This document shows positions 16,287 through 22,738 of a stretch of 31,808 nucleotides of DNA, piece by piece. Numbering within the stretch: position 1 is the stretch's first letter; every line of letters begins with the position of its first letter. The position numbers and the translations under genes were made by a program. The stretch is from positions 1 to 31,808 of the forward strand of contig QAMM01000004.1 of the NCBI GenBank assembly GCA_003150405.1, in the 5' to 3' direction. The notes under the pieces were generated by a model, which saw nothing but the letters and a program-made list of their open reading frames with translations, made no database searches and had not been told where the DNA came from. The DNA comes from Clostridiales bacterium (GTDB lineage: Bacteria > Bacillota > Clostridia > Oscillospirales > Ruminococcaceae).

Positions 16287-17041
16287 TGGCAATTGTATTT
16301 GAAAAAACCAAAGGCCTCACCGATGTGGCAACCCATTACTGTCCGGGCTGCGGCCACGGGATTGTGCACCGTCTGGTTGCCGAGTCCCTTGTAGAACTCG
16401 GCGTATTGGAAAAAGCGGTTGGTGTGTGTCCGGTTGGCTGTTCGGTTATGGCATACGATTATTTTAACTGCGACTTTATTGAAGCCCCGCACGGCAGAGC
16501 GCCGGCGGTTGCAACCGGCGCCAAACGCGTCCTCGGCGATAAAAACGTGGTGTTTACCTACCAGGGTGACGGCGACCTTGCCGCCATTGGTACAGCGGAG
16601 ACGGTTCATTCGGCCACCCGCGGTGAGAACATCACTGTTATCTTCATCAACAATGCGATTTACGGCATGACCGGCGGCCAGATGGCCCCGACCACTTTGC
16701 CGAACCAGATTACCCAGACCACCCCGTATGGCCGTGACGTCAAGACTGCCGGTTACCCGGTCCGCGTCTGCGAGATGCTCTCCACCCTGGACGGCGTCGC
16801 TTATGCAGAGCGTGTCACGGTTGATTCGGTCCCGCACATCAATGCGGCAAAGGCGGCGATTAAAAAGGCGTTTCAGAACCAGATTGAGGGCAAAGGATTC
16901 TCGATTGTTGAGGTTGTTTCCAACTGCCCGACCAACTGGGGCTTAAGCCCAGCGGAGTCTATGCAGTGGCTGCGCGATAACATGCTGCCGTATTATCCTC
17001 TCGGCGTGTATAAGGACAAAGACAAGGAGGGGAACAACTAA
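16286..17041 (+). CDS. korB: 2-oxoacid:ferredoxin oxidoreductase beta subunit (TPP-binding)
   Basis: Thiamine diphosphate-binding subunit, 251 residues. Signature motifs: HYCPGCGHGI (about 18-27), YQGDGDLAAIGTAE with the Mg-TPP GDGD, and FINNAIYGMTGGQMAPTT. It acts with the alpha subunit at the decarboxylation site. The ATG overlaps the alpha stop by one base, and the gene is followed with a one-base overlap by the gamma subunit, so translation is coupled. Length fits the KorB group, which is shorter than one-chain pyruvate:ferredoxin oxidoreductase. Confidence 0.95.
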   Translation: MAIVFEKTKGLTDVATHYCPGCGHGIVHRLVAESLVELGVLEKAVGVCPVGCSVMAYDYFNCDFIEAPHGRAPAVATGAKRVLGDKNVVFTYQGDGDLAAIGTAETVHSATRGENITVIFINNAIYGMTGGQMAPTTLPNQITQTTPYGRDVKTAGYPVRVCEMLSTLDGVAYAERVTVDSVPHINAAKAAIKKAFQNQIEGKGFSIVEVVSNCPTNWGLSPAESMQWLRDNMLPYYPLGVYKDKDKEGNN

Positions 17042-17574
17042 TGGATAAGAACATTGTACTGGCTGGCTTCGGCGGGCAGGGCATTCTGTTTGCCGGCAAG
17101 GTCTGCGCTTATACCGGCATGATTGACAACCTCCATGTATCCTGGCTGCCATCCTACGGCCCGGAGATGCGCGGCGGCACCGCGAACTGCTCGGTTTGTA
17201 TTTCGGAAAAGGAAATTGGTTCCCCGCGTGTGCTCAACCCGAACATTCTGATTGCTATGAACATCCAGTCCTATGACAAGTTCATTGATGCGGTGGTTGA
17301 GGGTGGCACGGCGATTATCAATAGCACCCTTATCAACAAACGCTGTGAGAACGACAAGATCCACTGCGTTTACATTCCTGCCACCGAAATGGCGAACGAG
17401 AATGAGTTGCAAGGGCTTGCCAATATTATTTGTCTCGGCAGCATGCTCAAACATACTGGCTTTACCAGCTATGAAACGGCGGAGGAAGCCATCTGCAAAT
17501 GTGTGCCTGCCAAAAAGGCGCATTTGCTGGATGCAAACCTCAAAGCCCTTAAATTGGGATACGATTTTGAATAA
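17041..17574 (+). CDS. korC: 2-oxoacid:ferredoxin oxidoreductase gamma subunit
   Basis: 177-residue subunit that completes the delta-alpha-beta-gamma complex. Family motifs are [15 protein letters not shown] at the N-terminus and [19 protein letters not shown] (about 37-55). ATG 17041 overlaps the korB stop and has AAGGAGGGG upstream. Last gene of the operon; a strong terminator follows 12 bases later. All four subunits are intact, which argues for a working enzyme. Confidence 0.94.
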   Translation: MDKNIVLAGFGGQGILFAGKVCAYTGMIDNLHVSWLPSYGPEMRGGTANCSVCISEKEIGSPRVLNPNILIAMNIQSYDKFIDAVVEGGTAIINSTLINKRCENDKIHCVYIPATEMANENELQGLANIICLGSMLKHTGFTSYETAEEAICKCVPAKKAHLLDANLKALKLGYDFE

Positions 17575-17585
17575 TCAGGTAAATC

Positions 17586-17621
17586 AAAAAACACCCCGCG
17601 GTATCTGCGGGGTGTTTTTTG
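17586..17621 (+). terminator. Terminator of the oxoacid oxidoreductase operon
   Basis: A 9-bp stem ACACCCCGC/GCGGGGTGT (17591-17599 with 17607-17615) is followed by TTTTTT and preceded by an A run. Confidence 0.9.
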
Positions 17622-17622
17622 T

Positions 17623-17918
17623 TGGATGCGCTCCCGTGAATGCTATGGTAAATTTCATGCCAATATGTCAACAAGCCCTTTGCAGGATGTGTACTCCAAA
17701 CACGGAATTGAAGCGATAAATGAAAAGCCGCTCCTCAGAAGCGGCACAATAATAATTTACGGAAGGGAGGAGATATTTCAAAGCTTACCCGCACGGGTGC
17801 CTCCAATTTGTACACAGCTTGAGCACTTTTAACGGGATTCGGTTATTATAGGTACAGGAAAAAGGAGAAATTGATCGCACTCTGACGGAATTTTCTGCCC
17901 TATGCGCTGATTCAACGT
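17623..17918. other. Stretch with no supported gene
   Basis: One 68-codon frame on the plus strand has no ribosome binding site and no recognisable product. A hairpin GCCGCT/AGCGGC lies at 17727-17745 and on the minus strand is followed by TTTTC, so it may be a weak minus-strand terminator. A GGGAGGAG sequence near 17765-17772 is not followed by a usable start. It may be the remains of a lost gene. Confidence 0.4.
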
Positions 17919-17919
17919 A

Positions 17920-17957
17920 TAAAAAAGCCCCTCAAAATTTTTGAGGGGCTTTCTTTT
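17920..17957. terminator. Bidirectional terminator next to the DUF2188 gene
   Basis: A near-perfect palindrome AAAGCCCCTCAAAA.../TTTTGAGGGGCTTT with A run before and TTTTTT after. On the minus strand it lies directly behind the DUF2188 stop codon. Confidence 0.85.
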
Positions 17958-18179
17958 TTAATCCTTAGATGAAAAGCGTTCATTTCCGTAAGAAATCTTT
18001 TCTCTGATTCTTCCGTCCAACCCGTGAATGAATACTTCTGCGTTTTGGTTCTTAGCAATACTTTTTGCAATAGATATTGCCTGCTTTTGCGTATTGGTAA
18101 TGGTGGTAGCTCTGGAATTTCCTTCGCCTTTCACCTGCCACTTTCCGCTTTTTGGGATAACGTGTTGGTTTTTGCCCAT
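17958..18179 (-). CDS. DUF2188 domain protein
   Basis: Small protein of 73 residues; function unknown. The pattern HVIPKSGKWQVKGEGNSRA, then TQKQAISIAKSIAKNQNAEVFIHGLDGRI matches the DUF2188 family, short beta-alpha proteins often found singly in bacterial genomes and mobile regions. The ATG at 18179 is preceded by AGGGGG six bases upstream, and that site overlaps the stop codon of a 27-codon ORF, suggesting coupled translation. A palindromic terminator follows immediately. Confidence 0.75.
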   Translation of the reverse strand: MGKNQHVIPKSGKWQVKGEGNSRATTITNTQKQAISIAKSIAKNQNAEVFIHGLDGRIREKISYGNERFSSKD

Positions 18180-18189
18180 AGTATACCCC

Positions 18190-18273
18190 CTATTTCAGTT
18201 CGATAACCCGTTTTGCAATAGGGAGGAGAAGTTTTGTAACGAGAAGCCTCGTTTTTCTATGCTGAAGATTCAT
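18190..18273 (-). CDS. 27-codon ORF, probable leader or small protein coupled to DUF2188
   Basis: ATG at 18273 stands six bases after a strong GAGGAGG, and the ORF ends at TAG 18190, eleven bases before the DUF2188 start. The peptide is very basic (MNLQHRKTRLLVTKLL..., with Lys/Arg throughout) and could form an amphipathic helix. The ribosome binding site is better than that of DUF2188 itself. No homologue is recognised; a coupling leader or a small DNA- or membrane-active peptide are both possible. Confidence 0.45.
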   Translation of the reverse strand: MNLQHRKTRLLVTKLLLPIAKRVIELK

Positions 18274-18371
18274 AGAATACCTCCTCATATTTATTCTTTA
18301 TTTTATAATACTGAATAAATGAAAGAAAGGGCTTTTAAAATTCCCCCCAAACGAAGCCAAAATTTAACGAC

Positions 18372-18400
18372 TTGTATTTATATCATAAATATGTTACTAT
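18372..18400 (+). promoter_or_regulatory. Candidate promoter of a small RNA
   Basis: TTGTAT (18372-18377), 17 bases, TACTAT (18395-18400). Its start would fall near 18407, just before a two-hairpin sequence with no ORF. Confidence 0.5.
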
Positions 18401-18406
18401 AACTTT

Positions 18407-18480
18407 GTAGAGATGATAGGAAACATATTTATGTTTTCTGTCGTGGAGTCTGGTGTCTTACACCAGACTCCTCTTTCATT
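18407..18480 (+). ncRNA. Candidate two-hairpin small RNA
   Basis: About 74 nt after a plausible promoter. Hairpin 1 pairs 18416-18426 with 18431-18441 (11 bp including G-U pairs, loop ATTT). Hairpin 2 is a perfect 12-bp stem GGAGTCTGGTGT/ACACCAGACTCC (18445-18456 with 18460-18471, loop CTT) and is followed by TCTTTCATTT, a modest U-rich tail. There is no coding frame. It lies between two minus-strand genes. The family is not recognised; alternatively, hairpin 2 is only a terminator-like element. Confidence 0.45.
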
Positions 18481-18505
18481 TATGCAGGAATTTTATTTGC
18501 CAGTT

Positions 18506-18871
18506 CTATTTTTCTTTGCTTTGAATATCCACGATTAGTATTTTGGATTCGGCATCATATTGGGCCGTATATTTTTTGGAGGCGGTAAAATCAATCCCAG
18601 TGATAGAATGAAGGTATTTAATAAAATCCTTACATCCAATTCTTATCCATCCGTTTTTGACTCGGTTTGCAAACTCATAGGGTCTGCCTTCCTGTTCTCC
18701 TTCGTAAGCTTTTATACCGATCGCACAATTGGCCTCGTCAAAGCCGACAAGAATTTTATCAGGCAGCCCTAATTTGTCAATGGAGATACTGTTGAATGCA
18801 ATACCAAGTGAAGATATTGTAATACAGGGGGCGCCGCCGGAAACAACGGACCAATTAAAATTGTACTTCAT
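18506..18871 (-). CDS. Orphan 121-residue protein of unknown function
   Basis: The ATG at 18871 is chosen because GGAGGAGG lies just upstream; the frame extends to 18994 without a site. The predicted soluble protein begins MKYNFNWSVVSGGAPCITIS and carries ILVGFDEANCAIGIKAYEGE, then a Trp/Gly-containing segment (KNGWIRIGCKDFIKYL). It is mostly beta-strand in character with no membrane segment or signal peptide. No catalytic motif is visible and I do not recognise a family. It stands alone in an AT-rich stretch, which with its neighbours suggests accessory DNA. Confidence 0.65.
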   Translation of the reverse strand: MKYNFNWSVVSGGAPCITISSLGIAFNSISIDKLGLPDKILVGFDEANCAIGIKAYEGEQEGRPYEFANRVKNGWIRIGCKDFIKYLHSITGIDFTASKKYTAQYDAESKILIVDIQSKEK

Positions 18872-19363
18872 AAAAGGAACCTCCTCCGCAAAGTTTATTG
18901 TTTCATATAAAACATCGAACTTAAGATGCGAAAATATGATTGTTTTACGAGAGTTCTTGTTTAGAGATGACTTTATCACGGAATAAATAAACAAGTTGAT
19001 ATACTAATTTTTACTTGCGCTTTTTGTGGCTCATAAAGATACGGAAATAGATTTTTGACGGGATAAATTGGAGATGATGGTAATCTATGAGTATATTATA
19101 TATAATCGAGAGTTAGAAGTCAATATGAAAAAATGTATAATACGATGAAATAAATCTGGTTTGGCGTTTTAAAAAACATCTTACGATTTTTGAGGTAAAG
19201 ATGGCGCTGGAACCCTATGGGGTTAATGGGGATGGAAATTGATTATAAAACAAGCCTCTCTTACGAATAGTAAAAGAGGCTGCGACGCGCTCGAAAGAAA
19301 TTGATTCCAATCTATTTTTACCGTTTTATTGGAAAGGCACGGATTCTGTATGGAATAAAGATG
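18872..19363. other. AT-rich stretch without a gene, with a hairpin behind the MFS gene
   Basis: About 490 bases with no supported ORF. It includes the upstream region of the orphan gene, an A/T-only stretch around 19092-19107 and an imperfect hairpin AGCCTCTCTTAC-GAATA-GTAAAAGAGGCT (19253-19282). On the minus strand that hairpin is followed by TGTTTTAT and may terminate the MFS transcript. Confidence 0.45.
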
Positions 19364-20651
19364 TTAGCAATCTGTGTCGGAAGGAGATGAATTATTATCA
19401 GACAATGAGGCGGATTTGTTCCGCATGCCGTAAGGCAGCAATTTTTTGTTCATCAAAACAGCCAGACCGATTCCTGCCATAATAACGCCAGTCATAATTA
19501 GCAGCACTTCAATGCTTACGAGGTCTGCAACCGGACCGAACACCGCTGTACCAAGCGGAACGGCTGCTGTGGTGACAATCTGCACCAGCGAGAAAACGCG
19601 CCCCTGTTTGTCTGGATCGGTGGTTTCCTGCAAAAGCACCATAAACGGGGAACTGATAAACGGCATACAGCCTCCAACAAGCAGCATAATGAACAGATAA
19701 ACCCAGAAGGTCCACGGTAAACCCAGCACTGCGGTCAGGATACCAAATAGCATACAGAATGCCCCTATAGTCCAAAGCCGATTTCGAAAACCTCCCCAGG
19801 AAGCGATAACAAGGCCGCCGATAATGCTGCCGACACTGAAAATCATTTCATTAAGGGTGAGCCGCCAGACTTCGTCTCCGAAGGAACGAGTTACCATAAG
19901 TGGGGTCAGCATGGCGGCCGGGGTGACAAAAAAACATAAAGAAAGCATATACAATGAGGAGTACTTTAATAAATGGATGCTTCCAGGCGTACAGAATACC
20001 GGTTTTTAATTCATGCAGGTAGCCTTTTTCAGTTTGGACAGCTTCCCGGACGAGCTTTGGCACCTTTAGCGTGAACATAATCACAATGGCGATTGCTGCG
20101 GTGCCAACGTCTACAAAAAAGGTAGAGACAATCCCCGCTGTACCGAGAAGGGTGCCGCTAATAGCGGGAGACAGCACCATAGTCAGGGACTGGATACTCC
20201 CATTGATGCCGTTGATACGCATCAGCTTATCGGTCGGAACAAGCTGGGGAATCATGGCGTTGACAGCGGGGGTGTGGATGCCTTGGCCGATGGAGCGGAT
20301 CCCCAAAATGGTAAACAGCAGCCAGAGTTCCTGGTGCCCGCTTAGGAAAAGGAAGGCTAAAATAAGGGTGGAAAAGGCGATGACGCCGTCCGCCGCCATG
20401 ATGAGAACCTTACGGCTGTAACGGTCGGCCCAGACACCGGCAAAAAGCGAGATGAGAAGCTGCGGCAGAAAGCCGCAGAGCGTGGAGATGGTCACCATCA
20501 GCCCGGAGGAGGTGGTGAGGGTAATGTGCCAGATAATGGCGAACTGCACCAGTGAGGAGCCAAACAGTGAAATGGTTTGGCCCGACAGGAAGAGTACAAT
20601 ATCTCGTTTCCAGTGCGCCGGTGCAGTTAAGAATGGTTGGTTGATTTCCAT
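19364..20651 (-). pseudogene. MFS drug/macrolide-efflux-type transporter, broken by a frameshift
   Basis: Two overlapping frames together make one major facilitator protein of about 425 residues with twelve membrane segments. The N-terminal part (from ATG 20651, good AAAGGAG site) reads KRDIVLFLSGQTISLFGSSLVQFAIIWH and has the motif-A-like GVWADRYSRK. It loses the frame after AFFMFF. The C-terminal part resumes as FFVTPAAMLTPLMV and contains QGRVFSLVQ. The break is at a run of seven T on the coding strand (19928-19934); six would restore the frame. So this is a recent one-base insertion, a sequencing error, or a site of slippage. By similarity of layout it belongs with DHA3/MefA-type exporters; the drug is unknown. 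Confidence 0.85.
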
Positions 20652-20764
20652 AAATCTCCTTTGCGTCGTAGAAAAGCGTAAGTCTCGGTCGACATGTGCT
20701 GGCCGGGGCGGGTGTATAGGGGACTGGAAATAACAAGCAGAATGCTGCGCATTCTCCTGCCGGT

Positions 20765-21247
20765 TTAGTTTTGGTCAACAATGTTGCGGTAAACTCCTGG
20801 AAATGAGTCTGGAATGGGAACGGCTCCACAGGTTTTCCGGTAAAATTCCAAGGCGCTGCTTACCCATCCAATGATGGCGTAGCCGTACCCGGCTTCCCGC
20901 ATCGCTTCCAAAGTGCGGTAGAGGAGCGCCTTACCTACACCTTTACCGCGGAACGGCTCCGAAACACCGGTCGGGCCGAAAAAGGCTTTTGCGGTGGCGT
21001 CGTAGCAGGCGAATCCCACCACCTGTTTTTGATACACGGCGATCATACAGGTGGAAGGCTGGGCGGTCAATGTGACGCTGCATTCACTCTCCCATGCTTC
21101 TCCAAAGGTCTCACGGACAAAGCGCAGGATTTTGCTGCGATCCAGCGCCATTGCCCGGTGAATGGTAACCCCCTTCTGCTTTACACGGCAATAGGCTTCA
21201 TCCGGATTGGGCAGATCGTAGAGCTTGACCAGCAAATCTGTTTCCAT
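20765..21247 (-). CDS. GNAT family N-acetyltransferase
   Basis: Predicted acetyl-CoA-dependent acetyltransferase, 160 residues. The acetyl-CoA loop is visible as EPFRGKGVGKALLYRTLEAM (about 98-117), preceded by the beta-strand AFFGPTGV and followed by GYGYAIIGWVSSALEFYRKTCG, typical for GNAT proteins. Start ATG 21247 has GGAGG upstream, and a good promoter lies at 21278. The acceptor substrate cannot be inferred. It lies between tyrA and the MFS gene on the same strand. Confidence 0.85.
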   Translation of the reverse strand: METDLLVKLYDLPNPDEAYCRVKQKGVTIHRAMALDRSKILRFVRETFGEAWESECSVTLTAQPSTCMIAVYQKQVVGFACYDATAKAFFGPTGVSEPFRGKGVGKALLYRTLEAMREAGYGYAIIGWVSSALEFYRKTCGAVPIPDSFPGVYRNIVDQN

Positions 21248-21277
21248 TGTTTACACCTCCAACAATCATTACAGCAT

Positions 21278-21306
21278 AGTATACGGTATTTATACAAAGA
21301 AAACAA
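21278..21306 (-). promoter_or_regulatory. Promoter of the GNAT gene
   Basis: On the minus strand TTGTTT (21306-21301), 17 bases, TATACT (21283-21278), about 30 bases before the start codon. Confidence 0.65.
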
Positions 21307-21324
21307 GCGGGCGTCCACTATGCC

Positions 21325-22167
21325 TTATTCCTCATGGAAAAGCGACCATTCCTTGCGGTCATTTCCATCCTTGAGAAGGGAGAACAGTGTATCCGCATCT
21401 TCATTAGCAAGGGCCTGCCGGTATTCGGTAAGGTGCAGGAGAATGGTATCCAATTCAGCCAAAAGCGCGTCCCGGTTATCCAGAAACAGGGAGGTCCACA
21501 TGCCTGGGTTGCATTTTGCCACTCGGGTCAGATCCTTAAAGCTGCCTGCGCTGAAGCCGTTTTCCTGCTTCAGCGTTGGGCTTTTAATATAGGCGTTGGA
21601 AACCACATGCGCTAACTGGGAGGTATAGGCAATGACCTGGTCGTGCTCCTCCGGTGTGGCAACAACGGTTTTCCTGAAGCCGAGTTCCAGAGCAAGCGCA
21701 GAAAGGATTTCCACAGCGGCTGGATCGGTTTGTTCGGTCGGGGTGAGGATAAAGCTGGCGCCGCTGTATAAATCGGCAGTGGCATAATCGATGCCGGAGA
21801 ATTCCCGCCCGGCCATGGGGTGAGCACCAACGTAACGCACGCCTGCGTCCATCATTGCAGGTTCCACGGCGCGAACAACTTTTGCTTTGACGCCACAGAC
21901 GTCAATAACAATGCTGCCGCGCCGGAACTGCCCGGTATGCTCCATTAGAAAACGGATGGCATCCTCCGGATAAAGGGCAATAATGGTGAGATCCATGCTC
22001 TTAAGCTCCGACGAGTCTATCCCGCATTCAATCATTCCCAGTTTTTCGGCTTTCTGCACCGTTTCCGGCTGGATATCTATTCCGAATATCCGGTGCCCGG
22101 TTTTAACGGTCAGCGCCTTGCAGAAGGAAGCGCCAATCAGCCCCAGGCCAACGACTGCAATGTTCAT
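21325..22167 (-). CDS. tyrA: Prephenate dehydrogenase
   Basis: Oxidises prephenate to 4-hydroxyphenylpyruvate in tyrosine synthesis. The 280-residue protein opens with a Rossmann NAD(P) motif, VVGLGLIGASF (about 4-14), and has GAHPMAGREFSGI (about 114-126) with the His and surrounding residues of the prephenate site, then AYTSQLAHVVSNA. There is no ACT or chorismate mutase domain, so it is the compact, single-function form. It starts at 22167 behind GTGAGG and has a near-consensus promoter at 22220. No other aromatic pathway genes are in the window. Confidence 0.93.
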   Translation of the reverse strand: MNIAVVGLGLIGASFCKALTVKTGHRIFGIDIQPETVQKAEKLGMIECGIDSSELKSMDLTIIALYPEDAIRFLMEHTGQFRRGSIVIDVCGVKAKVVRAVEPAMMDAGVRYVGAHPMAGREFSGIDYATADLYSGASFILTPTEQTDPAAVEILSALALELGFRKTVVATPEEHDQVIAYTSQLAHVVSNAYIKSPTLKQENGFSAGSFKDLTRVAKCNPGMWTSLFLDNRDALLAELDTILLHLTEYRQALANEDADTLFSLLKDGNDRKEWSLFHEE

Positions 22168-22219
22168 AAAATTGCCTCACTTTGGTTTTATACTGTACTT
22201 TAATGATTTTAACCACTAA

Positions 22220-22248
22220 AGCATAGCAAATGATAGGAACAATGTCAA
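22220..22248 (-). promoter_or_regulatory. Promoter of tyrA
   Basis: On the minus strand TTGACA (22248-22243), 17 bases, TATGCT (22225-22220). Very close to the sigma-A consensus. Confidence 0.82.
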
Positions 22249-22631
22249 GAAAACTGTTTTCATTCTTTTTGGGATTGCGATATCAGGAATAGGAGAAAAT
22301 CCTATTTATATGTTTGCAAATTTTTATGGTGGTTCGTCGGTGAATCCACATGGATGCTTTTCAAATAGTGGGGGCGATTGACACAGCTTTGCTGTTTCCG
22401 GTGCGCTTTATAAAAAATGGCAGACTGGACGAGTTTTTAAACAGTTTCTTGACACTTGCGGATTCATTTACCAATATTTGGTGTTGTTAATATGATTCTG
22501 CCCAAATATTGCCATAGTGAAATAGTGTCATAAAAGGGCGTTACAGTCTTTTTGCATACCGACAATAGTTGCAAATGAATTCATTTTTATGGTTTAAAGT
22601 TAGGCAAATCAACAAATCTTTCGGTGTATAG
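22249..22631. other. Large intergenic region upstream of ilvB with inverted repeats
   Basis: Nearly 400 AT-rich bases with no supported gene. They contain a hairpin AATAGGA-GAAAA-TCCTATT (22288-22306), two TTGACA hexamers (22378-22383, 22449-22454) without convincing partners, and a perfect 10-bp inverted repeat CAATATTTGG/CCAAATATTG (22472-22481 with 22502-22511). A 23-codon frame at 22310-22381 is poorly spaced from its upstream AGGAG. No T-box or known riboswitch was recognised. Confidence 0.5.
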
Positions 22632-22660
22632 TTAATTTTTTCGCAAATATATGGTATAAT
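22632..22660 (+). promoter_or_regulatory. Promoter of the ilvB-cimA-leuCDB operon
   Basis: TATAAT at 22655-22660 with TTAATT 17 bases upstream (22632-22637). The -10 is perfect and the -35 weak, which suggests activator control or modest basal strength. Start near 22667. Confidence 0.6.
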
Positions 22661-22691
22661 GACACTACCTTTTATCCCGTAGGGTGCAAAA

Positions 22692-22722
22692 GGATACCTA
22701 TGGCGGTTGGGCCGCCGGTACC
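22692..22722 (+). promoter_or_regulatory. Stem-loop in the ilvB leader
   Basis: GGCGG-TTGGG-CCGCC (22702-22716) is extended by GG(A)TACC/GGTACC pairing (22692-22698 with 22717-22722). It ends one base before the GAAAGGAAG ribosome binding site and buries an upstream in-frame ATG (22700). It may influence start choice or initiation. Confidence 0.45.
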
Positions 22723-22738
22723 TGAAAGGAAGATCATA

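Noticed and set aside
17626..17832. 68-codon plus-strand ORF after korC
   Set aside because: It begins beyond the operon terminator, has no ribosome binding site and no recognisable product.
22310..22381. 23-codon frame (MFANFYGGSSVNPHG...) after a hairpin upstream of ilvB
   Set aside because: The AGGAG is 14 bases from the ATG and partly buried in a hairpin; no promoter could be placed. It is not rich in branched-chain codons as an attenuator peptide would be.
22440..22738. T-box or branched-chain attenuator before ilvB
   Set aside because: No T-box sequence, specifier stem or terminator/antiterminator pair was found.
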